Assembly (NCBI GenBank): GCA_017617495.1
Contig: JAFZWD010000056.1
Span: 23,797-87,796 of the forward strand
DNA length: 64,000 nucleotides
Direction: 5' to 3'
From: Bacteroidales bacterium
Lineage (GTDB): Bacteria > Bacteroidota > Bacteroidia > Bacteroidales > UBA932
The notes beneath the pieces are model-generated. The model saw only the letters and a program-made list of their open reading frames with translations, did not search any database and had not been told where the DNA came from. The translations under genes were made by a program, and so were the position numbers. Positions 50,697 through 58,722 of the stretch are shown piece by piece (position 1 is the first letter of the stretch; each line of letters starts with the position of its first letter).

Positions 50697-52779
50697 AGGT
50701 TTTTCCGTTTACCGTCACTTTGCCGCCTGCAATCTTGATCTTCGGCGCTTTGTCGCCGCTGTGCACCGGATAGAGCACGGCCGTAACGCCGAAATTGCTG
50801 CAGTCGGCACTCCAGTCGAGTTCTATCGCGCTGCCGGGGAAGCCCTGCTTGGGGCCGTTCTCGCTATAGTCGCGCCCGACCGGATGATGCATGTAGCCGT
50901 TTTCCTTTTTGAAACCGAGTTTCGCGTTGGAAGCCACCGCGATATAGAGGTCGGCTTTTCCGCGCTCCACCTTAAGGAGCGAAGGCTTGCCGGTGATGAT
51001 GGTCTTCTCGTCCCTATTGAAAATGTGCAGGCGCCAGTCATAGTGGTGGGAGGCATCCGCTTCGGGAAGCAGGATGTCCCTGACGATGAAGAATCCGCCT
51101 TCCCCTTCCGGTACGAAGCGCACGGTGCGGGAGGCTTCTTTCATCTTGACATGATAGATGTCCTCAGCATCGCTGCGGAGCAGGGCACCGCCTTCTTCAT
51201 AGTTCTCGCAACGGGTGATCCTTGCGTGGGGCTTGCCCTTCACGAACACCGCCCTGTTGTCCCAACGGCCTTCCTTGACCTTAGGCCCGAGCGGGAACTT
51301 CTGGCTCTTGCCGTCGATTGTAATGGTATTGGCCGAACGGGTGACTATATCGTATTCGTTATGTACTTTGCTCCGGTACGATGCCGAACCCGGAGTAACT
51401 ATTATGTATTCCCCGAAGGCCGCGAGCGTAATGGAGTTCAGTTCCGGGCGGTTGTGGGAATAGCTGACCCTGCTGCCGCAGTCGCCTGCCTTGAGGCCGA
51501 GCACTATTCCCTCGTCGTCCCAGTTGCTGCGGATGTAGCAGTCGCCGTTGTCGAAGGCACGCGCCAGAGGCAGTTCCGCGCCTTCCGGACTCAGCGAAGG
51601 AATATTCTCATCAGGAATCTTTGCTTCCAGAAGAATGCCGTCCATGCAGTTGCGGCAGGCGTATTTTTCGCGCAGCCACTTGGCGAGTCCGTCGCTGTAG
51701 ACTATCTTGGAGAAGAGGCTGGGCTTGTCCGGGCCGTAGAAGTCGCGGTCGCCGTAGGGGTTGTCGCCGTAGTTGATGCGGATGACTCCCGGCTTGCCAT
51801 TCTCTTCTATATCGAATATCTGCCCGTAGGCACGCCAGGTCTGACTGCCTTTTATGTAAGTCTGGCCGAAGCAGGTCTTGATTTCTTCGGGCGTCATTAC
51901 GATGGCTGCCGCGAAGAGCTCGCCCATAGGATAGGCGAAGTAACCGTAACCCTCGGAATAGCTTCCGTCCGGTTCGACCGTGGTGTTGGCATAAAACTGC
52001 AGGCCGTTGAGAGCGCGCTGCTTTGCCACGTCGTCACCGAAGAAACATGCCGAATGCAGCAGACCGCAGGACACGACTGCTGTCCAGTTATGCGAGCGCG
52101 GTTTGTCCAGCCAGTTGTAGCACGGGATATGGGCACGCTGGTACCAGGCTTCCTTGAGCGCCTCGAATTCTTCGTCGGTCATATCCTGACGGACCGCGGG
52201 AACGACATAATACAGCGTCTTGTTGAGAGCCGCCGTCTCGAGGCCACCTGTAGGGTGCTCGGGTTTGTATCCGCGGAGCTCGGAGTGCAGCCAGAAATCT
52301 ATCGGCAGCGACACCATCTTGGCAAGGTGCGAGCGGATGAGCTCGGAAATCAGGGGCTCGCCCGTGAAGATGTAAACGATCGAGAGCTGCCTGAGGTTCC
52401 CGGTGGCGTAGATGTAGCGCTCTGCGGAAAATCCACCCCTTCCCTTGATTGTCCAGTTGGAAACAAGGCGGGCTGTCAGCATCGCAAAGCTGTTCCACTC
52501 CTTCTGTCCGTCCGGGTCGTCCCGGAAGAACTTGCAGAGTTTGTGCAGCGTTGCGTTGTCCGCGAAGGGAAGGCCGTCGGGATAGCGGTCGAGCGCCGCT
52601 TCGTTCGGCTGCAGGCTGGACCTGCTTAATTGAGTCGAATGCCCCGGGTCCGGGGTCGTAAAGTCCTTATAGACAGGAAATTGTGTACCCCCCCCCGTTT
52701 GAGAAATCGCGGAGAGCGACACAGTCATGGCCAGTGCGGCCATCAGGATTTTCCTACAATTCAGGTTAATCAGATTCAT
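50683..52779 (-). CDS. Heparinase II/III-family polysaccharide lyase
   Basis: A 698-residue secreted protein. It has an alpha/alpha toroid (DGSYSEGYGYFAYPMGEL, RSHNWTAVVSCGLLHS) followed by the heparinase II/III beta-sandwich (SRVSYSHNRPELNSITLAAF, GEYIIVTPGSASY). This is the plan of PL12/15/17/21-type lyases that cleave uronate-containing polysaccharides by beta-elimination. It is the first gene of PUL 2. A run of nine G (positions 52688-52696, read as GGG in ISQTGGGTQF) lies just after the signal peptide, where slippage would abolish expression. The exact lyase family is not determined. Confidence 0.87.
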   Translation of the reverse strand: MNLINLNCRKILMAALAMTVSLSAISQTGGGTQFPVYKDFTTPDPGHSTQLSRSSLQPNEAALDRYPDGLPFADNATLHKLCKFFRDDPDGQKEWNSFAMLTARLVSNWTIKGRGGFSAERYIYATGNLRQLSIVYIFTGEPLISELIRSHLAKMVSLPIDFWLHSELRGYKPEHPTGGLETAALNKTLYYVVPAVRQDMTDEEFEALKEAWYQRAHIPCYNWLDKPRSHNWTAVVSCGLLHSACFFGDDVAKQRALNGLQFYANTTVEPDGSYSEGYGYFAYPMGELFAAAIVMTPEEIKTCFGQTYIKGSQTWRAYGQIFDIEENGKPGVIRINYGDNPYGDRDFYGPDKPSLFSKIVYSDGLAKWLREKYACRNCMDGILLEAKIPDENIPSLSPEGAELPLARAFDNGDCYIRSNWDDEGIVLGLKAGDCGSRVSYSHNRPELNSITLAAFGEYIIVTPGSASYRSKVHNEYDIVTRSANTITIDGKSQKFPLGPKVKEGRWDNRAVFVKGKPHARITRCENYEEGGALLRSDAEDIYHVKMKEASRTVRFVPEGEGGFFIVRDILLPEADASHHYDWRLHIFNRDEKTIITGKPSLLKVERGKADLYIAVASNAKLGFKKENGYMHHPVGRDYSENGPKQGFPGSAIELDWSADCSNFGVTAVLYPVHSGDKAPKIKIAGGKVTVNGKTYELD

Positions 52780-52802
52780 GAATCAATATGTGCGGTAATC
52801 TG

Positions 52803-52838
52803 CAAATGTAAAAAAAAAAAACGCACATGCGCAAGCGC
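52803..52838 (-). promoter_or_regulatory. PUL 2 promoter with palindromic -33 element and A12 spacer
   Basis: On the minus strand TACATTTG (52810-52803) fits TAnnTTTG, and GCGCTTGCGC (52838-52829) lies 18 bases upstream, exactly as in the PUL 1 promoter. Twelve consecutive A on the plus strand (52810-52821) fill most of the spacer. A neighbouring perfect palindrome CGCACGTGCG (52836-52845) overlaps the element. The ATG of the lyase gene is 23 bases downstream. Confidence 0.6.
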
Positions 52839-52879
52839 ACGTGCGAAAAATCAAAGATTTTTTATAGTCATTGAAAATG

Positions 52880-53680
52880 CTATTCCACCAAGGCTATATC
52901 CGCGAAATCGGCGAGGTTGTTTTCGACTATGTGGTTGATGTAGGTCATGAAAATCCAGGCCATCAGCTGGTAGCCGGCGGCGTTCATGTGGCCGCCGACG
53001 AAGTATTTGGCCTTCATTTCGGGGGTGCTGAAGTCGGGGCCGTATTTCTCGAGGTCAATGAGGTAGACGTAGTCGAACATTTCGGGCATCTTGCGGATCT
53101 GCTCGCTGAATTCCGGCTTGGGATAGAGCGTGGGCAGGGTGCAGACGAAGAAGCGGGCCTTCGGCTGGATGGTCTTAACCCTCTGGATGATTCCCGCGTA
53201 GTTGCCGATGAAGGTGTCCGCGTTCTTGGTGTAGTCGTCCTTGTTGACGTCCTTTGCCGCATCGCCCGGTTCGAAGCGCTTGCGGTCGTTGCAGCCCAGG
53301 GCGATTATGTACACTTGCTTGGGGCGGGCCTTGGCGTTCACATCCCTGTTGCGGTTCATGGGATAATCCCAGAAGTTGCGGATCCAGCCCTTTGCGGTTT
53401 CGCCTCCGACGGAATAGTTTTCGCCGGTCGCTCCCCCGATGGCCGCCACAATGCGCTGGCCCCAGGAGTATTCGTAGATGTCGTGCCAGACGGTGCTGCC
53501 GTCCTCGCGTTTGTATTCGTGTTCACCGCTGCAGAGCGAGTCGCCGATGAAGCCCCACCTGTGAAAGATGGTGCACCACCCCGGATCGTGGGATATGGTT
53601 GCGATGGGATTCTTCTCCTGAGCGCTGGCGGCCGCGGTCGCCAAAAGGAATAATACAGTGACAGTAATTATGCGTTTCAT
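52880..53680 (-). CDS. SGNH/GDSL hydrolase, secreted
   Basis: A 266-residue protein with a signal peptide (ATAAASAQ). SGNH blocks: GFIGDSLCSG (nucleophile Ser), NYSVGGETAKG (Gly block) and IIALGCNDRKRF (Asn block). The C-terminal block reads FVGGHMNAAGY; the His is present but the usual Asp three residues before it is Gly, so either it works as a Ser-His dyad or activity is altered. It is probably a carbohydrate esterase for the same substrate as PUL 2. Ten bases separate it from the upstream beta-helix gene. About 100 bases, including the PUL 2 promoter, lie between its stop and the lyase gene. Confidence 0.82.
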   Translation of the reverse strand: MKRIITVTVLFLLATAAASAQEKNPIATISHDPGWCTIFHRWGFIGDSLCSGEHEYKREDGSTVWHDIYEYSWGQRIVAAIGGATGENYSVGGETAKGWIRNFWDYPMNRNRDVNAKARPKQVYIIALGCNDRKRFEPGDAAKDVNKDDYTKNADTFIGNYAGIIQRVKTIQPKARFFVCTLPTLYPKPEFSEQIRKMPEMFDYVYLIDLEKYGPDFSTPEMKAKYFVGGHMNAAGYQLMAWIFMTYINHIVENNLADFADIALVE

Positions 53681-53689
53681 ATCGATCGG

Positions 53690-55825
53690 TTATCTAGGTT
53701 CGAAAGGAGCGGGGTCGCGGGTGACAACTATGCCCTCGATTTCGAAGTTCTCGGGGGTGCGTTTTGCTTTGCGGATGCAGATGCGATGCGTCTGGCCGGG
53801 AGCGAAGTTCCAGCAGGAGATTCTGTTGCCCTGCTTCTTGCCGGGAGCGACAATCGCCCAGCTCATATAGTCCTTGAAGGTCATCAGCTGGGTGCTGAGA
53901 TAGTCGCCGTCCACACCGGACTGGACATAGCCGTTGGTCATTCCGCGGGCGCGGATCTTAATCCACCAGGGACCTTCCTTGGGCACGCTGAATTCATACA
54001 CGAGGCCTTCTTCGCCGTCCGGGAGGCGCACCACCTTGCCGAATTCGGTGTCGGGAGAATCAACTATCCTGGCTTCGCCGGACACGGGGTTGAACACGTC
54101 TACGAACACCGCATCGTCCTCGGCGATTTCCGGGCGGAAAGGAGTGACGTAGTCCGTGTTCACATAGAAGGAGAATGGCCTGGATAGGCCTTCGGGAGTC
54201 CTGACGATGAAGGCGCTGCGGTACACGCGGCGGTCCTTGATCTTGTCGGGATCCAGATGCACGGTAAGGGTAACGGTTTCGCCCGGATGCAGGACGCCCT
54301 CATCGGGAGACACCTCGAACCAGTCCATGTCGAAGTTCCTGCGAACCCTCCAGGGCTGTTCGCCCTTCAGTTCGGGCAGGGCCTTCAACTGCAGGGTGTA
54401 GCCGTCCTTGAGGTCCGACTCGCGGGCTGCTGAAAGGATGAACGGGCAGGGACGGGCAGGGAGTTCGACAGGGATGTCGGCATCTGTCATCTTGACGTTC
54501 ATCTTATTATTCTGGGCGGTACTCTTGGGCGACTTGTCCAGGTTTCTTATCTTGCAGCCTTCGGCGAAGGTATTGTTCCAGAGATGCGCTTCGAGCGCTT
54601 CCATGTTGTTGAATCCTCCGCTCTTGTTCCACCAGGTATTGTTCCAGATATAGGTTTTCGCCTCCGGGCCGTGGCGGCCGCCACCGGTCTTGAAACCGGA
54701 GCCGACCATGCCGAATTCGTCGCCGAGGCCGCTGATAATATTGTCGAAGGAGAACGAGGGACTCACCATGCAACCCTGGATGGAAGGGCCTACTAGGGCG
54801 CCTTCGAAGCGGTTGTCGAAGAGGCGCACGTTCCTCTGGCCGCCGTCCAGCTCGATGCAGTCGTCGTTGCAGAAGATCATGAAGTTGCCGTAAATGTCCG
54901 CGTCGCGGTTGAAGCCGCCGTCCTCCGCAAAATTACCCTGGGATTCGACCGCATCGTTGAAGCGGTGAAGGTCCGAGCCGATGAAGTCGTTGTAACGGAT
55001 GACCGTGGAATGGTCCGGACGGTAAAGAATCACGGCCTCGGTTCCCGCAGGATGCGCGTAGCGCCAGGAATTCGACTTGCCGAAGCTGTCGTGGATGTAG
55101 CAGCGTTCCACCACAACCTCGCTGCAGCCCTTGTGGATCTTGATTGCTCCGTCGAAGTTGACGTTCTTGCCGTTAATCTGGGGCACTCCCCTGTCCTCGT
55201 AGTTCACCGGGGCCAGGCGGCCGAAATCATAGATGTCGCAGTTCTGGATCCTCACTCCCGTGGAGTTCTTTACGGAAATCACTCCGTCGTGGATCTGGGG
55301 ACCCTGGCACTCAAGGCCGTCGATGAGTATATAGTCCACCCCGTCCACGATTATTGTCGGCCTGGTGCCGTTGTTGCAGAATACCGCACCTTCGGGAGCA
55401 GTGTAACGCACCCATCCGTTGCGGGTACCGCCTTCCTTTATATAAATTGGAAGTTTGTCGGGGTTCAACTCGATGGTCTTGGCCACGGGCACGTCGCTCT
55501 TCCAGGTCGTGAAGCTGCCTTTGCACAGCCTCTTGCCTTTCAGCACGAACTGGCACTCATACTTTGTGTCTTCCTCGAGCCGGAAGATACTTGTGCGGTA
55601 GCCAGGCTGAGTGGCGAAGAACGGCAGTATCTCCGCCTCTTTCCAGGCCTTCTCCCCTACCTTGCGGTATTCCAGCTTGAGCCCGGGCATTTCCTTGGGG
55701 CAGTTCATTTCGACACTGCAGGACACGAACGTCGGTCTTGTCCAGAGGGTGTAACGGGTCTTGGCGTCAAGCGCCGTGGCTGACAGCAGAACCAAGAACG
55801 TCAGGATGGTTATCAGTTTTTTCAT
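53690..55825 (-). CDS. Fn3-like domain plus right-handed beta-helix protein
   Basis: A 711-residue secreted protein; ATG 55825 (MKKLITILTFLVLL) gives the signal peptide, while a start at 55858 would overlap recO. Residues about 25-110 form a beta-sandwich (RPTFVSCSVEMNCPKEMPG; TKYECQFVLKGKRLCKGSF) that resembles the C-terminal extension of the GH105 protein at the left window edge. Residues about 120-470 form a parallel beta-helix (ILIDGLECQGPQIHDGVISV; FDGAIKIHKGCSEVVVERCY; NDDCIELDGGQRNVRLF). The rest is beta-rich. A polysaccharide lyase or GH28-like role is plausible. A -7-like TATATTTG lies only four bases before the ATG. Confidence 0.8.
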   Translation of the reverse strand: MKKLITILTFLVLLSATALDAKTRYTLWTRPTFVSCSVEMNCPKEMPGLKLEYRKVGEKAWKEAEILPFFATQPGYRTSIFRLEEDTKYECQFVLKGKRLCKGSFTTWKSDVPVAKTIELNPDKLPIYIKEGGTRNGWVRYTAPEGAVFCNNGTRPTIIVDGVDYILIDGLECQGPQIHDGVISVKNSTGVRIQNCDIYDFGRLAPVNYEDRGVPQINGKNVNFDGAIKIHKGCSEVVVERCYIHDSFGKSNSWRYAHPAGTEAVILYRPDHSTVIRYNDFIGSDLHRFNDAVESQGNFAEDGGFNRDADIYGNFMIFCNDDCIELDGGQRNVRLFDNRFEGALVGPSIQGCMVSPSFSFDNIISGLGDEFGMVGSGFKTGGGRHGPEAKTYIWNNTWWNKSGGFNNMEALEAHLWNNTFAEGCKIRNLDKSPKSTAQNNKMNVKMTDADIPVELPARPCPFILSAARESDLKDGYTLQLKALPELKGEQPWRVRRNFDMDWFEVSPDEGVLHPGETVTLTVHLDPDKIKDRRVYRSAFIVRTPEGLSRPFSFYVNTDYVTPFRPEIAEDDAVFVDVFNPVSGEARIVDSPDTEFGKVVRLPDGEEGLVYEFSVPKEGPWWIKIRARGMTNGYVQSGVDGDYLSTQLMTFKDYMSWAIVAPGKKQGNRISCWNFAPGQTHRICIRKAKRTPENFEIEGIVVTRDPAPFEPR

Positions 55826-55841
55826 ATTACAAATATAAACA

Positions 55842-56486
55842 TTATCTATAGAGTTCACTGAGCACCCTCAGCGAACGGATGTTAAGCGGAGTTTCGAGGT
55901 GATAGCCAAGGTAATCCACCAGGGCGGAGGCGATGGCGCCTCGCTCACGTCCGTTCAGGGGAATCAGCATAAAATCGGCCTCGGAGGCTGACAGCAGAGC
56001 CTGAATCCGGCGGGCGTGCTCATCGGCAAAAGGCAGAAGGTCTTCTGCCGAAGGCGAGAAGCCCAGAGCTCCCGCAAGCTCCAGGATGAAGCGCAGGTGG
56101 AAGTTTGCAAAATCGGCCTCCATTGCATCCAGGGTGAGGATTTTGGCCGCGCACCAGTCGAAGAGGCCCTCCTCTGAAGCGCCCTCCTTGATGCTGCGGA
56201 AAAGCAGCTCGCCGAGGAAGAGCGTGACGGTGTTTTTATGGATGTTTCCCCGGATGCCGGTTAGCGGATATGCGGACGAAACGCGGCGCAGGCGCCAGAG
56301 ATCCGACTTGGGATTCTCCACCACCTCCGCGTCGAGTATGTTCATGGGTTGGAACAGCGAGGCGCCCTTGCCGGCCGCCACGATGAAGCTGCGCCTGCCG
56401 AGGTTCCGGCTGAGCGCGTGGACCACCAGCGAACTGTCCCCCACCTTTGTGGTGTTGAGAACTATGAGGCGTGTTGCCGTAACCAT
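55842..56486 (-). CDS. recO: DNA repair protein RecO
   Basis: A 214-residue RecO homologue. The N-terminal OB-fold is recognisable (RLIVLNTTKVGDSSLVVHAL; SRNLGRRSFIVAAGKG), and the helical C-terminal part (FANFHLRFILELAGALGFSP) is typical. The zinc-finger cysteines of some RecO proteins are absent. RecO works with RecR and RecF in loading RecA at gaps. Its start lies 25 bases inside the rdgB gene, so the two are co-transcribed. This gene marks the boundary from the PUL region to housekeeping DNA. Confidence 0.88.
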   Translation of the reverse strand: MVTATRLIVLNTTKVGDSSLVVHALSRNLGRRSFIVAAGKGASLFQPMNILDAEVVENPKSDLWRLRRVSSAYPLTGIRGNIHKNTVTLFLGELLFRSIKEGASEEGLFDWCAAKILTLDAMEADFANFHLRFILELAGALGFSPSAEDLLPFADEHARRIQALLSASEADFMLIPLNGRERGAIASALVDYLGYHLETPLNIRSLRVLSELYR

Positions 56487-57112
56487 TCTGCCATTTTCCT
56501 TAAGGCTTCGCCGCGATGCGAAATGCCGTTTTTGTCGTCTTCGGGCACCTGCGCCAGGGTCCTGTCGGGGAAGGCGTCCGCCACGAACACCGGGTCGTAG
56601 CCGAAGCCGCCGTCTCCTGCCGGTGAGTCGGCGATATGGCCTTCGCAGCTACCCTCGAAGCGTTGCACCTGCCCGTTTATAATCAGCGCAACGGCGCAGC
56701 GGAAGCGCGCTTTGCGCTGTGCGGGCGTGGTTGCGCCCGCTTCGCCAAGCTTGCGAAGGAGCTTGGCGATATTCGCTGCGTTTGAGGGATGCCCGATCAG
56801 GTCGGGCATGACGGGCTCGTCATTGCCGGCTTGACCGGCAATCTGCGCATAGCGCGCCGTGTAGATGCCCGGCTCGCCACCGAGGGCATCGACCTCCAGT
56901 CCGGAATCATCTGCAAAAACAGGCAAATCTGCGCGGATGTGCGCTGCCTTGATATAGGCGTTCTCGGCGAAGGTCGCCCCCGTCTCCTCGACATCCAGCG
57001 CCTCCGGCCCCAGCCCCGCCTCGGCAGGCGACAGCACTTCATAGCCCGGGCCGAGTATCTCCCGGGCTTCGCGAAACTTGCCGGCATTACCGGTGGCGAA
57101 GATCATCTTCAT
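56462..57112 (-). CDS. rdgB: Non-canonical purine NTP pyrophosphatase (RdgB/HAM1)
   Basis: A 216-residue HAM1-family protein. Key motifs: IFATGNAGKFREAREIL, ADDSGLEVDALGGEPGIYTA, FGYDPVF and ISHRGEALRKM. It hydrolyses dITP, XTP and related damaged nucleotides. Between ARYA and ANIAKLL there is an insert of about 20 residues containing IAGQAGNDEPVMPDLIGHPS, encoded by two palindromic repeats (56790-56847). Its position corresponds to a loop in the family, so function may be kept. The gene overlaps ctpA by four bases and recO by 25. Confidence 0.92.
   Translation of the reverse strand: MKMIFATGNAGKFREAREILGPGYEVLSPAEAGLGPEALDVEETGATFAENAYIKAAHIRADLPVFADDSGLEVDALGGEPGIYTARYAQIAGQAGNDEPVMPDLIGHPSNAANIAKLLRKLGEAGATTPAQRKARFRCAVALIINGQVQRFEGSCEGHIADSPAGDGGFGYDPVFVADAFPDRTLAQVPEDDKNGISHRGEALRKMAEWLRQHAS
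56790..56847. repeat. Two REP-like palindromes inserted in frame in rdgB
   Basis: The first palindrome is TGCCCGATCAGGTCGGGCA (56790-56808) with a following TGACG. The second unit, 56819-56847, has arms TTGCCGG and CCGGCAA. The first 26 bases of the second unit (56819-56844) are identical to 58788-58813 in the U32 gene. Both are read through in frame without a stop. Confidence 0.8.
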
Positions 57113-58722
57113 AAGTCTATCATCTTGGCTTTGAGCGCCTTGGCAAGAGTTTCGTCGTAGCGGATGTTGAGTTCCGCGCCGCCGGGCGTAAAGTAGTAGC
57201 GCACCGCTATCTCGTTCTCGATGAAGGGCACTATCTCGTCCTTCTTGAGGCGGATGAAGGTCTCTTTGTCCATCTCCAGCGAGGCCTTGAGCGCCTCCAG
57301 CTGGGGCTTCATACTATCCTCGAGGCCGTCTTTGCGGAGCGCCTCGCACATCTGGTCGTAAATGGCCCGCGCGCTGCTGCGATAGTCGAATTCCTTACCC
57401 TTGGCAAACTCTATAAAGCGCTCGAATTCAGCATCTTCCAGGCGGAAATCCCTGGCCGGGGCGATGCTCTCGTGCCTGCTGTAGAAGTCCATCGCGAACT
57501 GCTCGACAACCCCGTTGAGCACCAGCGAATAGCTCAGGCGGCTGTACTCGCGGGGCTTGATTTCCACGTCCGGGGTGATGCCGCCGCCGTCGCGCACCGT
57601 ACGCCCGTGGAGCGTCTTGAATTCGTGGGTGAGCGAGTCGGGGATATGCCCTACGCTGCCGTCTTCGTTGCGGCGGGAGTAGTCGATGGCCTGCACGCAG
57701 CGGCCCGAAGGGGTGTAATATTTGGCGGTGGTAACCTTGAGCTGACCGTTGTAGGGCAGCGGGCGGATGCTCTGCACCAGGCCCTTTCCGAAGGTGCGCG
57801 AGCCGATGATCGTGGCGCGGTCAAGATCCTGCAGGGCGCCTGCAACTATCTCGGACGACGATGCGCTGCCGCCATCTACCATCACTATTATCGGCAGGGA
57901 GAGATCTTCGGGCTCGGTGGTGGTGCGGTAGTGCTGCTCGCCCATCGCGTCATTGCCCCTGGATGTGACGACGGTGGAGCCTCTGGGCACAAAAATTCCC
58001 ACTATGCCGATGGCTTCCTGCATCAGGCCGCCGCCGTTGCCGCGGAGGTCCAGCACCAGGCGCTTCATCCCCTGCGCCTTGAGCGCCTTCACATCTTTGC
58101 GGACCTCGGCCGCGAGGCCTTCGGTAAAGCCGCTTATGAGGATGTAACCATCTGTCCCATTGAGCATTCCGCAGTAATCGATATCGGGGATATGGATGCG
58201 TTCGCGGGTTACTTCGACCTCGACAATTTCGCCGGTGCGGACCTTTTTGATCTTGAATTTGACCTTGCTGCCGGGCTCGCCGCGCATCTTTGCGCTGGAT
58301 TCCGAAGCAGTGAGTCCGTGGGTGGTCTGGCCGTCGATCTCCATTATTTCGTCGGCGCACTGTATGCCGGCCTTAACCGCCGGTGAGTCCAGATAGGGTT
58401 CGTTGATTATGACGTTGCCCTCTTTGTCGGGCTTGTAGATGAGTGCTCCGATGCCTCCGTAGACCTTGTTTATCATCATCTCGAAGTCCTCGTTCTTCTC
58501 CTTGGGCACGTAGACCGTGTAGGGGTCGAGCTCGGCCAGCATAGCCTCCACCGCCTTCTTTTCCATACGGTCGAGAGGCAGAGTGTCCACGTAACTGCGG
58601 TTGAGCTCCTTGAGCACCGAGGACTGGATTTCGATGAATTTGCCAAGCCTGAATGCCTTGGACTGCGAGAACGACGGCAGGGCCAGCAGAACGGCCGCTG
58701 CCAGGATTATAGCTTTCTTCAT
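57109..58722 (-). CDS. S41-family C-terminal processing protease (CtpA-like)
   Basis: A 537-residue exported protease. After a signal peptide come a PDZ domain (VYGGIGALIYKPDKEGNVI; YLDSPAVKAGIQCADEIMEI) and the S41 core: LVLDLRGNGGGLMQEAIGIV, the catalytic Ser in VDGGSASSSEIVAGAL and the Lys in SRTFGKGLVQS. The C-terminal helical region is longer than in minimal CtpA. Such periplasmic proteases trim or degrade envelope proteins by their C-termini. The gene overlaps the U32 gene and rdgB by four bases each, forming a U32-ctpA-rdgB-recO unit. Confidence 0.93.
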   Translation of the reverse strand: MKKAIILAAAVLLALPSFSQSKAFRLGKFIEIQSSVLKELNRSYVDTLPLDRMEKKAVEAMLAELDPYTVYVPKEKNEDFEMMINKVYGGIGALIYKPDKEGNVIINEPYLDSPAVKAGIQCADEIMEIDGQTTHGLTASESSAKMRGEPGSKVKFKIKKVRTGEIVEVEVTRERIHIPDIDYCGMLNGTDGYILISGFTEGLAAEVRKDVKALKAQGMKRLVLDLRGNGGGLMQEAIGIVGIFVPRGSTVVTSRGNDAMGEQHYRTTTEPEDLSLPIIVMVDGGSASSSEIVAGALQDLDRATIIGSRTFGKGLVQSIRPLPYNGQLKVTTAKYYTPSGRCVQAIDYSRRNEDGSVGHIPDSLTHEFKTLHGRTVRDGGGITPDVEIKPREYSRLSYSLVLNGVVEQFAMDFYSRHESIAPARDFRLEDAEFERFIEFAKGKEFDYRSSARAIYDQMCEALRKDGLEDSMKPQLEALKASLEMDKETFIRLKKDEIVPFIENEIAVRYYFTPGGAELNIRYDETLAKALKAKMIDL

